DNA of 34,588 nucleotides, from the NCBI GenBank assembly GCA_022509205.1, contig JAFLTR010000024.1:1-34588 (forward strand). Direction: 5' to 3'. The stretch is from Muribaculaceae bacterium (GTDB lineage Bacteria > Bacteroidota > Bacteroidia > Bacteroidales > Muribaculaceae). This document shows positions 8,660 to 16,488 of this stretch, one piece after another. Numbering within the stretch: position 1 is the stretch's first letter; each line of letters begins with the position of its first letter. The position numbers and the translations under genes are program-made. The notes below the pieces were generated by a model. It did no database searches, was not told the origin of the DNA, and saw only the letters and a list, made by a program, of their open reading frames with translations.

Positions 8660-10681
8660 ATGGATTTAATCTTAGTGATTGTCATAGCCGTTTTGGCTTT
8701 GGCTATAGGAGCTTGTGTGGCTTTTTTAATAAGCAAAAGAACCATTAACAACTCTTCAAGCGGTATTCTTGAAGAGTCTGAAAATTTGAAGAATGAAAAC
8801 GCCTCATTAGTTCAAAAATTACAGGTATCGGAGAAAGAAGCGGAAACTCTCAACAATAAAATCTCTTCTCTACAAAATTCTGTCACAAGTTATTCAGCAG
8901 AATTAGAAGAGGCTAAGAGAGGCCTTCAAAAACTTACTTCCCAATTACAAGATAAAGAATCTCAATTTGAGGCAACATTAGGCGATCTGCAGACTCAACT
9001 GGCTTTAACGGCAAAAGATGGAGAGGGAAATCCAGAGGCTTTGCAAAGATTTAAAAATCTTCAAGAAGAAGTTGAAAAATATAAGAAAAAAATTTCTTCT
9101 TTGGAAAATGAGATTGAGGATCTGAATGAAGAAGTGGAAGATGCTGAGGATAAAGCAAAAAAATTTCAAAGACGTTTAGAAGAAAAAACTCAAGAATGCA
9201 GAAATCTTGAAATCTCCATTAAGGAATTTTCTATCAAAAACGAAGAGCTTTCCCATGAATTGTCTCAAAAATCTCAGGAACTTATTGATAAAGTTAAAGA
9301 ACTTGGATTGAAAATTACTTCTTTGGATTTTGTAAGGGAAATTCTAACAGCCGGTGTATTCGATGACACTAATTTCATTGAATTGGAACAGAAAGTAAAT
9401 ACTTTAGCCGAATTCGTGGAAAATGACTTACGTCTTCAACAGGCTAAACTCACCAAGTCAGGAATCCGTGGCCTTGCCGACACATTAATGAAAGGTATTG
9501 ATGAATCAAGTGTTGAAAGATGGGCTGTATATCAAAAGAAAACATGGATACAAGGTAAAAAGGCAATTGCTTTTGTAGGAGAATTCTCTGCAGGAAAAAC
9601 CTCTATTGTTAATCGTATCCTGCAAGATAATGATAAGAATGCCACTGGTTTGCCTGTGAGTGCCAAAGCCACAACTGCAATCCCGACATACATTTCCGGA
9701 GGTCCTAAACTTACGTTCTCGTTTATTTCTCCGAGCAATGTAAGAAAAAAAATAACCGAGGAAACTTTCAAACAAGTAAATAAAGAGGTATTAGATCAGA
9801 TTGAGGGAATTTCGGCTCTTATAAAGTATTTCGTTATGACTTATCGAAATCCGGCCCTTGATAAAATCAGTATCTTGGATACCCCCGGATTTAATTCCAA
9901 TGACGCTGAAGATGCTCAACGCACCTCGGAAGTTATTAACGAGTGTGACGCATTATTTTGGGTTATGGATGTTAATGCCGGAGAAATTAATAATTCATCC
10001 CGGAGCGTAATAAAGAAATATCTTAATATACCTCTATTTATTGTTATAAATAAAACAGATACTAAGGCTCCTTCAGAAGTGGAGAAGGCTAAACAAAAAA
10101 TAGCCAACACTTTGGCTAATGATGGTATCAAAGTGGAAGATTTCATTCTTTTCGGCCACAATGTGCCTATTTCTGCCATTCTTTCTATTATTTCAAATAA
10201 AGTGATACACAAAGGTGATCAAGACAATTTTATCCGAATTGTTAGAGATAATATGAAAAAAGTCTATGAAACTCTTAAACATGAAACAACGCTAGCAAAT
10301 AACAGTAAAAACAAATGTTTGCAAGAAGCAGATCAACTACAATATGAATTTGAAAACAATTGTCGACAATTGCAGTATCTTGCTGAAAGAGTAGCCGAAA
10401 TCGGTCAAAAGAAAGAAACTTGGTTAGGATTCGGTAAAGACGTCTGGCAAATGTCTATAGAAGAGAAACAAGAACTGGATAGCCTTTGTCAGAACCAGTT
10501 GCAAGACTATGTTAATAATTTGTATCAGATTTCTAACCTTCAGAAATCAAATGCAAAAAACAGTCAAAGCTCTTCAACCCAATATGCTGATATGAAAGCG
10601 GCGGCCCAAGAATTTACAGAGCTTTCTCAAAAGTTTATTAAATATGCTAAAGATTTCCAAAATCTTAACAGGGAAAATTAA
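8660..10681 (+). CDS. Dynamin-like GTPase 2 with N-terminal membrane anchor and long coiled coil
   Basis: This 673-aa protein begins with a transmembrane helix (about residues 4-24), followed by a coiled coil (about 38-215). The GTPase domain follows: P-loop GEFSAGKT (307-314), switch-I region AKATTAIPTY, DTPG (407-410) and NKTD (464-467). The C-terminal region (about 550-673) is helical. The unusual feature is the long membrane-anchored coiled coil placed before the G domain; ordinary bacterial dynamins start with the G domain or a short helical bundle. The block NKTDTKAPSEVE echoes TKIDTKAQSEIE of GTPase 1. The stop codon overlaps the next start by one base (TAATG), so expression is tied to GTPase 3. 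It is likely to act at the cytoplasmic face of the inner membrane, tethered by its N-terminus. Confidence 0.9.
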   Translation: MDLILVIVIAVLALAIGACVAFLISKRTINNSSSGILEESENLKNENASLVQKLQVSEKEAETLNNKISSLQNSVTSYSAELEEAKRGLQKLTSQLQDKESQFEATLGDLQTQLALTAKDGEGNPEALQRFKNLQEEVEKYKKKISSLENEIEDLNEEVEDAEDKAKKFQRRLEEKTQECRNLEISIKEFSIKNEELSHELSQKSQELIDKVKELGLKITSLDFVREILTAGVFDDTNFIELEQKVNTLAEFVENDLRLQQAKLTKSGIRGLADTLMKGIDESSVERWAVYQKKTWIQGKKAIAFVGEFSAGKTSIVNRILQDNDKNATGLPVSAKATTAIPTYISGGPKLTFSFISPSNVRKKITEETFKQVNKEVLDQIEGISALIKYFVMTYRNPALDKISILDTPGFNSNDAEDAQRTSEVINECDALFWVMDVNAGEINNSSRSVIKKYLNIPLFIVINKTDTKAPSEVEKAKQKIANTLANDGIKVEDFILFGHNVPISAILSIISNKVIHKGDQDNFIRIVRDNMKKVYETLKHETTLANNSKNKCLQEADQLQYEFENNCRQLQYLAERVAEIGQKKETWLGFGKDVWQMSIEEKQELDSLCQNQLQDYVNNLYQISNLQKSNAKNSQSSSTQYADMKAAAQEFTELSQKFIKYAKDFQNLNREN

Positions 10682-12744
10682 TGGAACATAAAGAAAATCT
10701 TTTTCAAGAGTTGAGTGCTAAGAAACAAAAGCTTAGGTCTCTTATTAACACAACTCACCAATATGGCTGGATTGATGACAACCAAAAGCAGCTCTATCTT
10801 AACAAACTTGATTCTGACACTCTTGTCTTAGGAGTTATCGGGCAGATGAAATGTGGAAAGTCCACTTTCTTAAACGCCTTCGTTTTTGGAGAGGATGTGC
10901 TCCCTTCGGCCACAACTCCTATGACTGCTGCTCTCTCAGTTATTACTTATGGTGAAAGTAAAAAACTTAAGGCCGAATTTTATACGAAACAAGAATGGGA
11001 AGAACAATTAGCGATGGCTTCTCGCTCCTTGGAAAGTGTGGCAGGTAATGTCTCGGAAGAGTCTAAGATTAAGGCCGCTAAGGAACTTGTGGAAAAGTCA
11101 AAAAATTTAGGCAATGATATCCAATCTCTTTTGGGTACAACTAAGGAGGATTCATTAGACAATCTGATTGAATATGTAGGTGCTGATGGTAAATATATTA
11201 GTATCACAAAAGCAGTTACCATTGAATATCCTCATGAATATCTTAAAGGAGTAGAGATTGTAGACACTCCGGGATTCAACGATCCTATTGTTTCAAGAGA
11301 AGAAAGAACTAAGGATTTCTTGAAACGTGCTGATGTTGTGTTAATGATGCTTTATGCAGGCAGACCTTTTGATGCTACCGACCGGGAAATAATTTTTAAA
11401 AATGTAAGACAATGTGGAGTCGGTAAAGTAATTGTCGGCATCAATAAATATGATATTCCGTATTGTGAAGGAGAAAGTGAAAGAGAAATAAAAGACTACG
11501 TTAAAGAAGAAATAAGAAAGGCTTGTCATATAAATGGAGAGGATTCCACGGCAAAACTTTTACTTGAGGCTGACCCAATCCCTCTCTCTGCTGAAATGGC
11601 ACTTCTATCAGAACTACCCATGCAAAAAATAATGAATAATGAGGCTTACAAACATGCATGGGATAGGATTTGTGCCAATTTTGAAGTTTCTTCTCAAAAT
11701 CAAGTTTATCAGAAAAGTCACATCAATGATCTAATTGATGCGGTTAAAAATCTAATTGATAAAGAAAAAACTCAAATTCTTATCGCCAAACCTTTAAATG
11801 CCTTAAAAGCTATCGGTAATAAAAAAACTGCGGATTTAAATGAAAAAATAAGAATTGTGGAAAATCTTGTTCAAGATTTATCCATGCCCGATGATGAATT
11901 GGAAGATAAGAAAAAGGGTCTTGAAAGATCTGAACGTCGAATCTCCAAAAATATTAATTCCCTTGCTGATGAAATTGATTACAGGTATGATGATTTCATT
12001 CAAAATGCAAAAAGGGAACTGGAGGATACTCTTGATGCCTCGTGCCGTAGAATGAAAAATATTGTCGCCGGTTGGAGCCGTTTTTCAAATGTCAATTCTA
12101 TTATTCATCAACTCGAAGAAGAAGAGAATAATTTGGTTTCAAGACATCTAAAAAGAGAGGTGGAAGACATCCAAAAAAGAGCAACTCTTATGACTGTGAA
12201 GCCAATCCAGGATTTTCTTGTTGAAGTGGAAGACATTCTTAATAAATACTTGCCAGATTTAAAGACAGACGATATAATAAGAGATATTAAGAAAAAAATA
12301 AATATTGATAAACCTGAAGAGGGTCTATTTATTCAAACACCTGAAGATTCTATTGAAGAGGAAGGTGGCTTCATGGATGCAGTAGGAAATTTTATGTATG
12401 GATTTATGCAAGGAGCTTCATTCGGAGCTTTTGGGAAATTGATTGACATATTTTCTCATGATGACACTGCAAGCGAAATAAACACCTATATAAATAATCT
12501 CAAAAATAATTTTGACCCAAATCCTTTCCTTTCCAGCATCAATACTAACAAGGACCGATGTCTAACCTTCATGACTACTGAGTTCATTGACAGATTGATC
12601 GATCCAATGAAAAAAAACATTGAAGAAATCCTATCTGATTTGGCTTCTCGAGAAGCAAAACTCGAAGAAGCAAAAAAAGAATTGGCTGATCTTCAAGACC
12701 GGCAAAAAATACTTCAAGCTCAAGTGGATGAAATAAATAATTAA
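10681..12744 (+). CDS. Dynamin-like GTPase 3
   Basis: This 687-aa dynamin-family GTPase has P-loop GQMKCGKS (54-61), the switch-I-like region PSATTPMTAALSVI, DTPG (195-198) and NKYD (255-258). A helical stalk-like region runs from about 370 to 540. A hydrophobic glycine/phenylalanine-rich patch at about 563-591 (GGFMDAVGNFMYGFMQGASF) may be the membrane-contacting tip, and the last 30 residues form a coiled coil. It is more divergent than GTPases 1 and 2, with a different G1 sequence and an insertion (about 100-170) between switch I and DTPG. Operons with two or more dynamin-like proteins are known in bacteria, where partners can form hetero-oligomers. Three in one operon is less usual. The start overlaps the previous stop by one base. 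Confidence 0.9.
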   Translation: MEHKENLFQELSAKKQKLRSLINTTHQYGWIDDNQKQLYLNKLDSDTLVLGVIGQMKCGKSTFLNAFVFGEDVLPSATTPMTAALSVITYGESKKLKAEFYTKQEWEEQLAMASRSLESVAGNVSEESKIKAAKELVEKSKNLGNDIQSLLGTTKEDSLDNLIEYVGADGKYISITKAVTIEYPHEYLKGVEIVDTPGFNDPIVSREERTKDFLKRADVVLMMLYAGRPFDATDREIIFKNVRQCGVGKVIVGINKYDIPYCEGESEREIKDYVKEEIRKACHINGEDSTAKLLLEADPIPLSAEMALLSELPMQKIMNNEAYKHAWDRICANFEVSSQNQVYQKSHINDLIDAVKNLIDKEKTQILIAKPLNALKAIGNKKTADLNEKIRIVENLVQDLSMPDDELEDKKKGLERSERRISKNINSLADEIDYRYDDFIQNAKRELEDTLDASCRRMKNIVAGWSRFSNVNSIIHQLEEEENNLVSRHLKREVEDIQKRATLMTVKPIQDFLVEVEDILNKYLPDLKTDDIIRDIKKKINIDKPEEGLFIQTPEDSIEEEGGFMDAVGNFMYGFMQGASFGAFGKLIDIFSHDDTASEINTYINNLKNNFDPNPFLSSINTNKDRCLTFMTTEFIDRLIDPMKKNIEEILSDLASREAKLEEAKKELADLQDRQKILQAQVDEINN

Positions 12745-12748
12745 GTCT

Positions 12749-13789
12749 ATGGCAACACACAATGATAATTTTATGGATCTTGACTGGGATTTCCTTGATG
12801 GAGATTCATCTTCAAGCGGAAATTCTCATTCAACGTCCAACTATGCTCAAAACTCTAATGGCTATTCTCAAAGTACCGAGAATGTTGCTCCTAATAGTTC
12901 CAGGTCAGCATCTAATTCCAGAGCAACGTCTTATAATAACCAGTCATCAAGGACTAATAACCAACCATCTTCAAACAAAGGAAATCAAGGGGCTATATAT
13001 AACCCCAGAATTGACAATATAGATGATTATTGGAAGTATTATCTTGATAAAATCGAATTGATTACAGCTCTTGAACCTGAAGAATATAACAGTTTTATCA
13101 ATAAACTGAAGTTACCACTTTATGGTGCAAAATGGGATCAGTATGATAAGGATCGTCTTCGTTTCTTTCTTGCTTACTTTGCATTAAGGTATTCGGATGC
13201 GCATTATTTGGAAACTGAATTTTTTGACAATCCTCAACCATATACAGAAATTCTTGATTCCATAGATGGATATGTTAAAGACATGAAGGAACGAACCGAA
13301 GAGGCTGAGTTCTTGTATTTTGTGGCCAATATGTATAGTGCAGATAGGTTTGAGAATATAGATCCTTTAGATAAACTTAATGAATTATGGAGCGAAATAC
13401 AAGGAATTTATTTGAACGAAAATATCACCGAATTTAAAGTTGAATATTGGGAAGAAAAGGCCCAGAACACTTATAACTATATGGCGGGCAGACTTACTCC
13501 TTCGAACCAAAATAGTTATTCCAATTCTTCTAATGGCTATGGTTATGCCAATAATCCCGATATATTCAAAAGAGTGAAAAATATTATTATCGATAAGCTT
13601 TCAGTAAGCGGATCAGAAATACATCTGAATGCTCGATTGAAAGAAGATCTTGGAGCCGACTCTTTGGATGCCGTTGAACTTATAATGGAGTTGGAAAAGG
13701 AATTCGGGATAACAATTCCGGATGAAAAGGCCGAAAGAATCAGAACCGTTGGACACGTCATCGACTATATCCGTGCAGCCATTCACTAA
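12749..13789 (+). CDS. Acyl carrier protein domain fused to a helical domain and Ser/Asn-rich linker
   Basis: This 346-aa protein has three parts: a low-complexity Ser/Asn/Gln-rich segment (about residues 18-82), a helical domain (about 88-250; DDYWKYYLDKIELITALEP onward) that I do not recognise, and a C-terminal ACP domain (about 270-346). The ACP part shows the canonical block LGADSLDAVELIMELEKEFG; S305 in DSL is the expected site for 4'-phosphopantetheine attachment by a holo-ACP synthase. Such a domain normally carries acyl or aminoacyl groups as thioesters. It is the last gene of the operon, four bases after GTPase 3, and is followed by a terminator-like hairpin. No phosphopantetheinyl transferase, ketosynthase or acyltransferase is encoded nearby, so this is not a polyketide or fatty-acid gene cluster. 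The carrier may instead link the GTPases to the cell's own acyl pool (inference). Confidence 0.9.
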   Translation: MATHNDNFMDLDWDFLDGDSSSSGNSHSTSNYAQNSNGYSQSTENVAPNSSRSASNSRATSYNNQSSRTNNQPSSNKGNQGAIYNPRIDNIDDYWKYYLDKIELITALEPEEYNSFINKLKLPLYGAKWDQYDKDRLRFFLAYFALRYSDAHYLETEFFDNPQPYTEILDSIDGYVKDMKERTEEAEFLYFVANMYSADRFENIDPLDKLNELWSEIQGIYLNENITEFKVEYWEEKAQNTYNYMAGRLTPSNQNSYSNSSNGYGYANNPDIFKRVKNIIIDKLSVSGSEIHLNARLKEDLGADSLDAVELIMELEKEFGITIPDEKAERIRTVGHVIDYIRAAIH

Positions 13790-13799
13790 TAGTCTTATG

Positions 13800-13850
13800 T
13801 AAGGAGATAAGCCTCTCTTTGAGATTTTATCTCCTTATATAATATTTCTT
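13800..13850 (+). terminator. Terminator-like hairpin after the dynamin-ACP operon
   Basis: TAAGGAGATAA (13800-13810) pairs perfectly with TTATCTCCTTA (13827-13837), with an inner TCTC-TTT-GAGA stem in the loop. An A/T-rich tract containing short T runs follows. It lies 10 bases after the stop of the ACP-domain gene. Confidence 0.6.
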
Positions 13851-13870
13851 TAAACATTAGGAATCAGAAC

Positions 13871-13889
13871 AATAATATTAAATATTATT
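13871..13889. promoter_or_regulatory. A/T palindrome before the zinc-ribbon gene
   Basis: AATAATATTAAATATTATT is a perfect 9+1+9 inverted repeat ending 9 bases before the zinc-ribbon start codon. It could be a regulatory site, or chance in very A+T-rich DNA. No clear -7 box is seen for the downstream pair of genes. Confidence 0.3.
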
Positions 13890-13898
13890 ATATCAATT

Positions 13899-14099
13899 AT
13901 GATTTGTGACGGAGAAATACTTGATTTTAAATGTAAGGATTGTGGATTTAAATTCAAGCATATAATTGGATATGGACCGATTTGCCCAAATCCTGAAATG
14001 AGAAGAGATTCTCTAAGGAGAAATCCCCCTCATTGTCCAAAATGCAAATCCAAAAATGTTTCACAAACATTTCTGAGTAAATTGATTCATCCTTGTTGA
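13899..14099 (+). CDS. Small zinc-ribbon protein, 66 aa
   Basis: The product has two CxxC knuckles, C12-x2-C15 (KCKDCGF) and C46-x2-C49 (HCPKCKSK), about 30 residues apart. This is the layout of a zinc ribbon; extra cysteines lie at positions 3, 29 and 66. The protein is basic and has no membrane segment. Such small ribbons often bind nucleic acid or act as structural partners, but no specific family is recognised. It is followed after 17 bases by the proteasome-like gene on the same strand, so the two are probably one transcript. It is separated from the GTPase operon by a hairpin. Confidence 0.75.
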   Translation: MICDGEILDFKCKDCGFKFKHIIGYGPICPNPEMRRDSLRRNPPHCPKCKSKNVSQTFLSKLIHPC

Positions 14100-14116
14100 C
14101 TTATATTTGAAAAGTT

Positions 14117-15364
14117 ATGACCGCACTTGTTGGAATATTGAATAAAAGAGGAGCCGCTATTGCAGCGGATAGTGCTATGACAGTCTTTGGCAACGGAAGT
14201 TCAAAGATTTATAATAATGAACAGAAGATTTTCCCTCTTTCTGATAAGAATCCAATTGGTGTGATGATTTGTAATAATCTAAACTTTCTTACCACTCCTT
14301 GGGCTCTTATTTTCGAGCTTTATAAAGCAGAGAGAGGTGATAAAATGTTTTCAAACCTAACGGGTTATGTAGAAGACTTTATAAAATATATTAAGGCATT
14401 AAAGAGATTACAAACGCAGGAAGTTAAGAACATCTTCTATCAAAATGAGTTTGAGCAATTATCGGCGGCTTTCCGAAATATCTTTGAAAAAAAATATGAA
14501 GAAGTAACAGGCTATAACGCCGAAATTTCTAATGATGAAGTTACCCGGATATGTTATGATCATACTTTTAATGAAGTAAAAGATGCTCTTTACGATTATG
14601 AAATAAATCCAAGACTTAAAGATTTTTCACTTAAAGACTTTTATAAAGAGGTTTATGAACCATGTAAGGAATATTTTTCTCAAAAGAGAAAGGAATTTCC
14701 CCGAATGAAAGATGAGGAATGGGATATTTTGTTAGAGTATTTTCATAGAGATTTAATAAACAATTCTTTTTCAGGATCTCAACAAACCGAATTAATTTTT
14801 GTGGGATTTGGATCGGATGATATCTTCCCGGCTTCTCAAAGAATCTATATTTTAGGTATGACCGGTTCTCTTCTGAAATATGATATTGAAGAAATCAGTG
14901 AAATTTCTCATACATCAAGCGCTGAAATTAGACCTTTCGCGCAGACAGATGTGATGCTTACTTTAATGAAGGGTGTTTCTCCACAATCTGATCAAGAATA
15001 TAGAGATGCTACTATTGAACTGGAGGATGGTGTTATAAATGAAATTATGTCCCTACTTGAAAAAGAGAACGTCTCTCCCAAAATTATTAAGAAAGTCAAA
15101 AATCTAACATACGAAAAGGTTCATGAAAGATATATTGACCGGATCGACGCTTTTGCACATGAAAATTTCATAAGTGGAGTTGTCACAGCCTTAGATTTCT
15201 TTAATCTTGAAGAAATGGCAAAAATGGCTGAAAATTTAATTGCTGTTACAAATCTTCAACGACATATATCATCATCCGAAGAATCCGTGGGAGGCCCAAT
15301 AGAAGTTGCTATTCTTACTAAAACAGGTGGCTTTAAATGGATTAAACATTGTAATTTAACGTGA
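14117..15364 (+). CDS. Proteasome/HslV-like Ntn-hydrolase family protein
   Basis: The 415-aa product starts MTALVGILNKRGAAIAADSA. After removal of Met1, Thr2 becomes an N-terminal nucleophile. The AADSAMT block places Asp at position 17 of the mature chain, as in proteasome beta subunits and HslV, and QKIFPLSD supplies a lysine (mature position 36) where the catalytic Lys33 is expected, allowing a small insertion. A hydrophobic GVMICNN strand follows. These points support a proteasome-type Ntn-hydrolase fold for the N-terminal part. The remainder (about residues 70-240) is a helical insertion of unknown role, making the protein about twice the length of HslV (about 175 aa). The end of the chain (PIEVAILTKTGGFKWI) resembles the closing strands of such folds. 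No AAA+ partner lies in the window. Protease activity is an inference. Confidence 0.7.
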   Translation: MTALVGILNKRGAAIAADSAMTVFGNGSSKIYNNEQKIFPLSDKNPIGVMICNNLNFLTTPWALIFELYKAERGDKMFSNLTGYVEDFIKYIKALKRLQTQEVKNIFYQNEFEQLSAAFRNIFEKKYEEVTGYNAEISNDEVTRICYDHTFNEVKDALYDYEINPRLKDFSLKDFYKEVYEPCKEYFSQKRKEFPRMKDEEWDILLEYFHRDLINNSFSGSQQTELIFVGFGSDDIFPASQRIYILGMTGSLLKYDIEEISEISHTSSAEIRPFAQTDVMLTLMKGVSPQSDQEYRDATIELEDGVINEIMSLLEKENVSPKIIKKVKNLTYEKVHERYIDRIDAFAHENFISGVVTALDFFNLEEMAKMAENLIAVTNLQRHISSSEESVGGPIEVAILTKTGGFKWIKHCNLT

Positions 15365-15480
15365 GTTCCCTATTAGGGAAAAAGATGGTTTTTTTAAAGG
15401 ATAAATCTGTCTGTTGGTTAATGCTAAAAGGCAGATTTATCCATATATAATAATTGCATTCTGATACTTAACTCACGTTA
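15357..15480. repeat. Nested inverted repeats between convergent genes
   Basis: An 11-bp perfect outer inverted repeat, TAACGTGAGTT (15357-15367) and AACTCACGTTA (15470-15480), encloses two further features. These are a TTCCCTA-T-TAGGGAA palindrome at 15366-15380 and a 13-bp stem (15399-15411 with 15430-15442, GGATAAATCTG core, one G-U pair, 18-base loop). The left arm overlaps the stop codon of the Ntn-hydrolase gene. The inner hairpin may end transcription between the convergent genes. The outer repeat could be the ends of a very short non-coding element, but no target-site duplication is evident. Confidence 0.5.
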
Positions 15481-15538
15481 TTATTAACAGCGTAATCATC
15501 CAAAACTGCCGAATTAATATTTATAACAAAATTTCTTA

Positions 15539-16342
15539 TTAAGGCATTGTCTGGGTGTATTCTCTGAATTTTTCAATTATTCCCCGGATATCGTCGGGAA
15601 GTTTATCCCAACATTTTTCAAGGATCGACTCCGGAATTTCTCCATAATATTCCGCTGCAATACTTCCCGCTATAGCCCCCATGGTGTCGGCATCCCCTCC
15701 CATAGAAACTGCAAGTCTCACGCAATCTTCATAATCCCGGCTTTCAAGAAAACAGATGATAGATTCCGGAACACTTCCCTGACAAGTAACATCGAATGTA
15801 TATCCGGGCCTGATTTGTTCGCAAGTCCGATTAAGGTCATATCCGAAGGTTTCAGAGATATAGTTCTTAATTTCTTCTTTTGTTTTTCCGGTTCTTGCCA
15901 AAAAGATGGCTGCTGCGGTAGCTTGTGCCCCTTTAATACCTTCCGGATGATTATGGGTAATTTCAGCACTTTCTTTGGCTTTTTGCAACGTTTCCTCCAG
16001 GCTGTCATAAGCACATCCAACAGCACTTACCCTCATGGCCGAACCATTTCCAAAGCTATTATAAGGTTGGGGATTTTTGTCTGTCAGCCATTGCCGGAAC
16101 ATTCCGCCGAACCCCGCGTTAGGATATCGGTTGCCCCATTTCTGCATTATCTTTGTCAGGTCGCCTCCTTGGATTATCCATTCTGCCACTGCTATAGACA
16201 TAACTGTGTCATCAGTGAAACGAGCCCTTGGGGGAAAGGGATTGAATTCATATTTCTTGGTGCGGGTTCTCCAAAATTCATAGGATGAGCCCATGATATC
16301 GCCACAAATGGCGCCCATTAAAGCTATCGATCTGTCTTTCAT
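15539..16342 (-). CDS. ADP-ribosylglycohydrolase family protein
   Basis: This 267-aa protein of the DraG/ARH fold removes ADP-ribose from modified targets, or is related to enzymes that do. Metal-binding motifs are present: FTDDT (42-46) and the C-terminal GGDADT (215-220) followed by MGAIAGSIAAEYYG, together with GNGSAMRVSAVG (98-109) and an ITHNHPEG block (128-135). Length is typical and there is no signal peptide, so a cytoplasmic role is expected. The gene is convergent with the Ntn-hydrolase gene. No ADP-ribosyltransferase is visible in the window, so it is not clearly half of a toxin-antidote pair. Housekeeping ADP-ribose hydrolysis is the simplest reading. Substrate (protein, DNA or small molecule) cannot be predicted. 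Confidence 0.88.
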   Translation of the reverse strand: MKDRSIALMGAICGDIMGSSYEFWRTRTKKYEFNPFPPRARFTDDTVMSIAVAEWIIQGGDLTKIMQKWGNRYPNAGFGGMFRQWLTDKNPQPYNSFGNGSAMRVSAVGCAYDSLEETLQKAKESAEITHNHPEGIKGAQATAAAIFLARTGKTKEEIKNYISETFGYDLNRTCEQIRPGYTFDVTCQGSVPESIICFLESRDYEDCVRLAVSMGGDADTMGAIAGSIAAEYYGEIPESILEKCWDKLPDDIRGIIEKFREYTQTMP

Positions 16343-16454
16343 AATTTTTTCTTAAAATTAAGATTTAATTCTTTACTTAACAAGAGTTCTGTAGCAAATT
16401 AATTATGATTATCCGCAAAAGGACATAAAATTCAACACTACAGGGAGATGATAA

Positions 16455-16488
16455 AAAGTGTGCCGGTTTTTAGAAATCGGCACACTTT
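16455..16488 (-). terminator. Intrinsic terminator downstream of the FKBP cluster
   Basis: AAAGTGTGCCG (16455-16465) pairs perfectly with CGGCACACTTT (16478-16488) around a 12-base loop. Reading the minus strand, the stem runs into a T-rich end. It lies about 150 bases after the stop of the FKBP-N-like lipoprotein. The rest of 16343-16636 holds no gene that I can see, only two GATAACGTT copies (16573-16581 and 16605-16613). Confidence 0.7.

Noticed and set aside
12749..13789. Part of a polyketide or fatty-acid synthesis cluster
   Set aside because: No ketosynthase, acyltransferase or reductase genes are nearby. The neighbours are GTPases and coiled-coil proteins.
14117..15364. Classical HslV or 20S proteasome subunit
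   Set aside because: The protein is far longer than either, has a large helical insertion and lacks an HslU or other unfoldase neighbour, so only fold-level similarity is claimed.
1..15480. Integrative element inserted at the tRNA-Leu gene
   Set aside because: No integrase, recombinase, relaxase or repeated tRNA 3' end was found, and the agmatine genes next to the tRNA look like ordinary chromosomal genes.
15539..16342. ADP-ribosylation toxin-antitoxin pair
   Set aside because: No ADP-ribosyltransferase gene is adjacent, so the hydrolase alone does not support such a pair.
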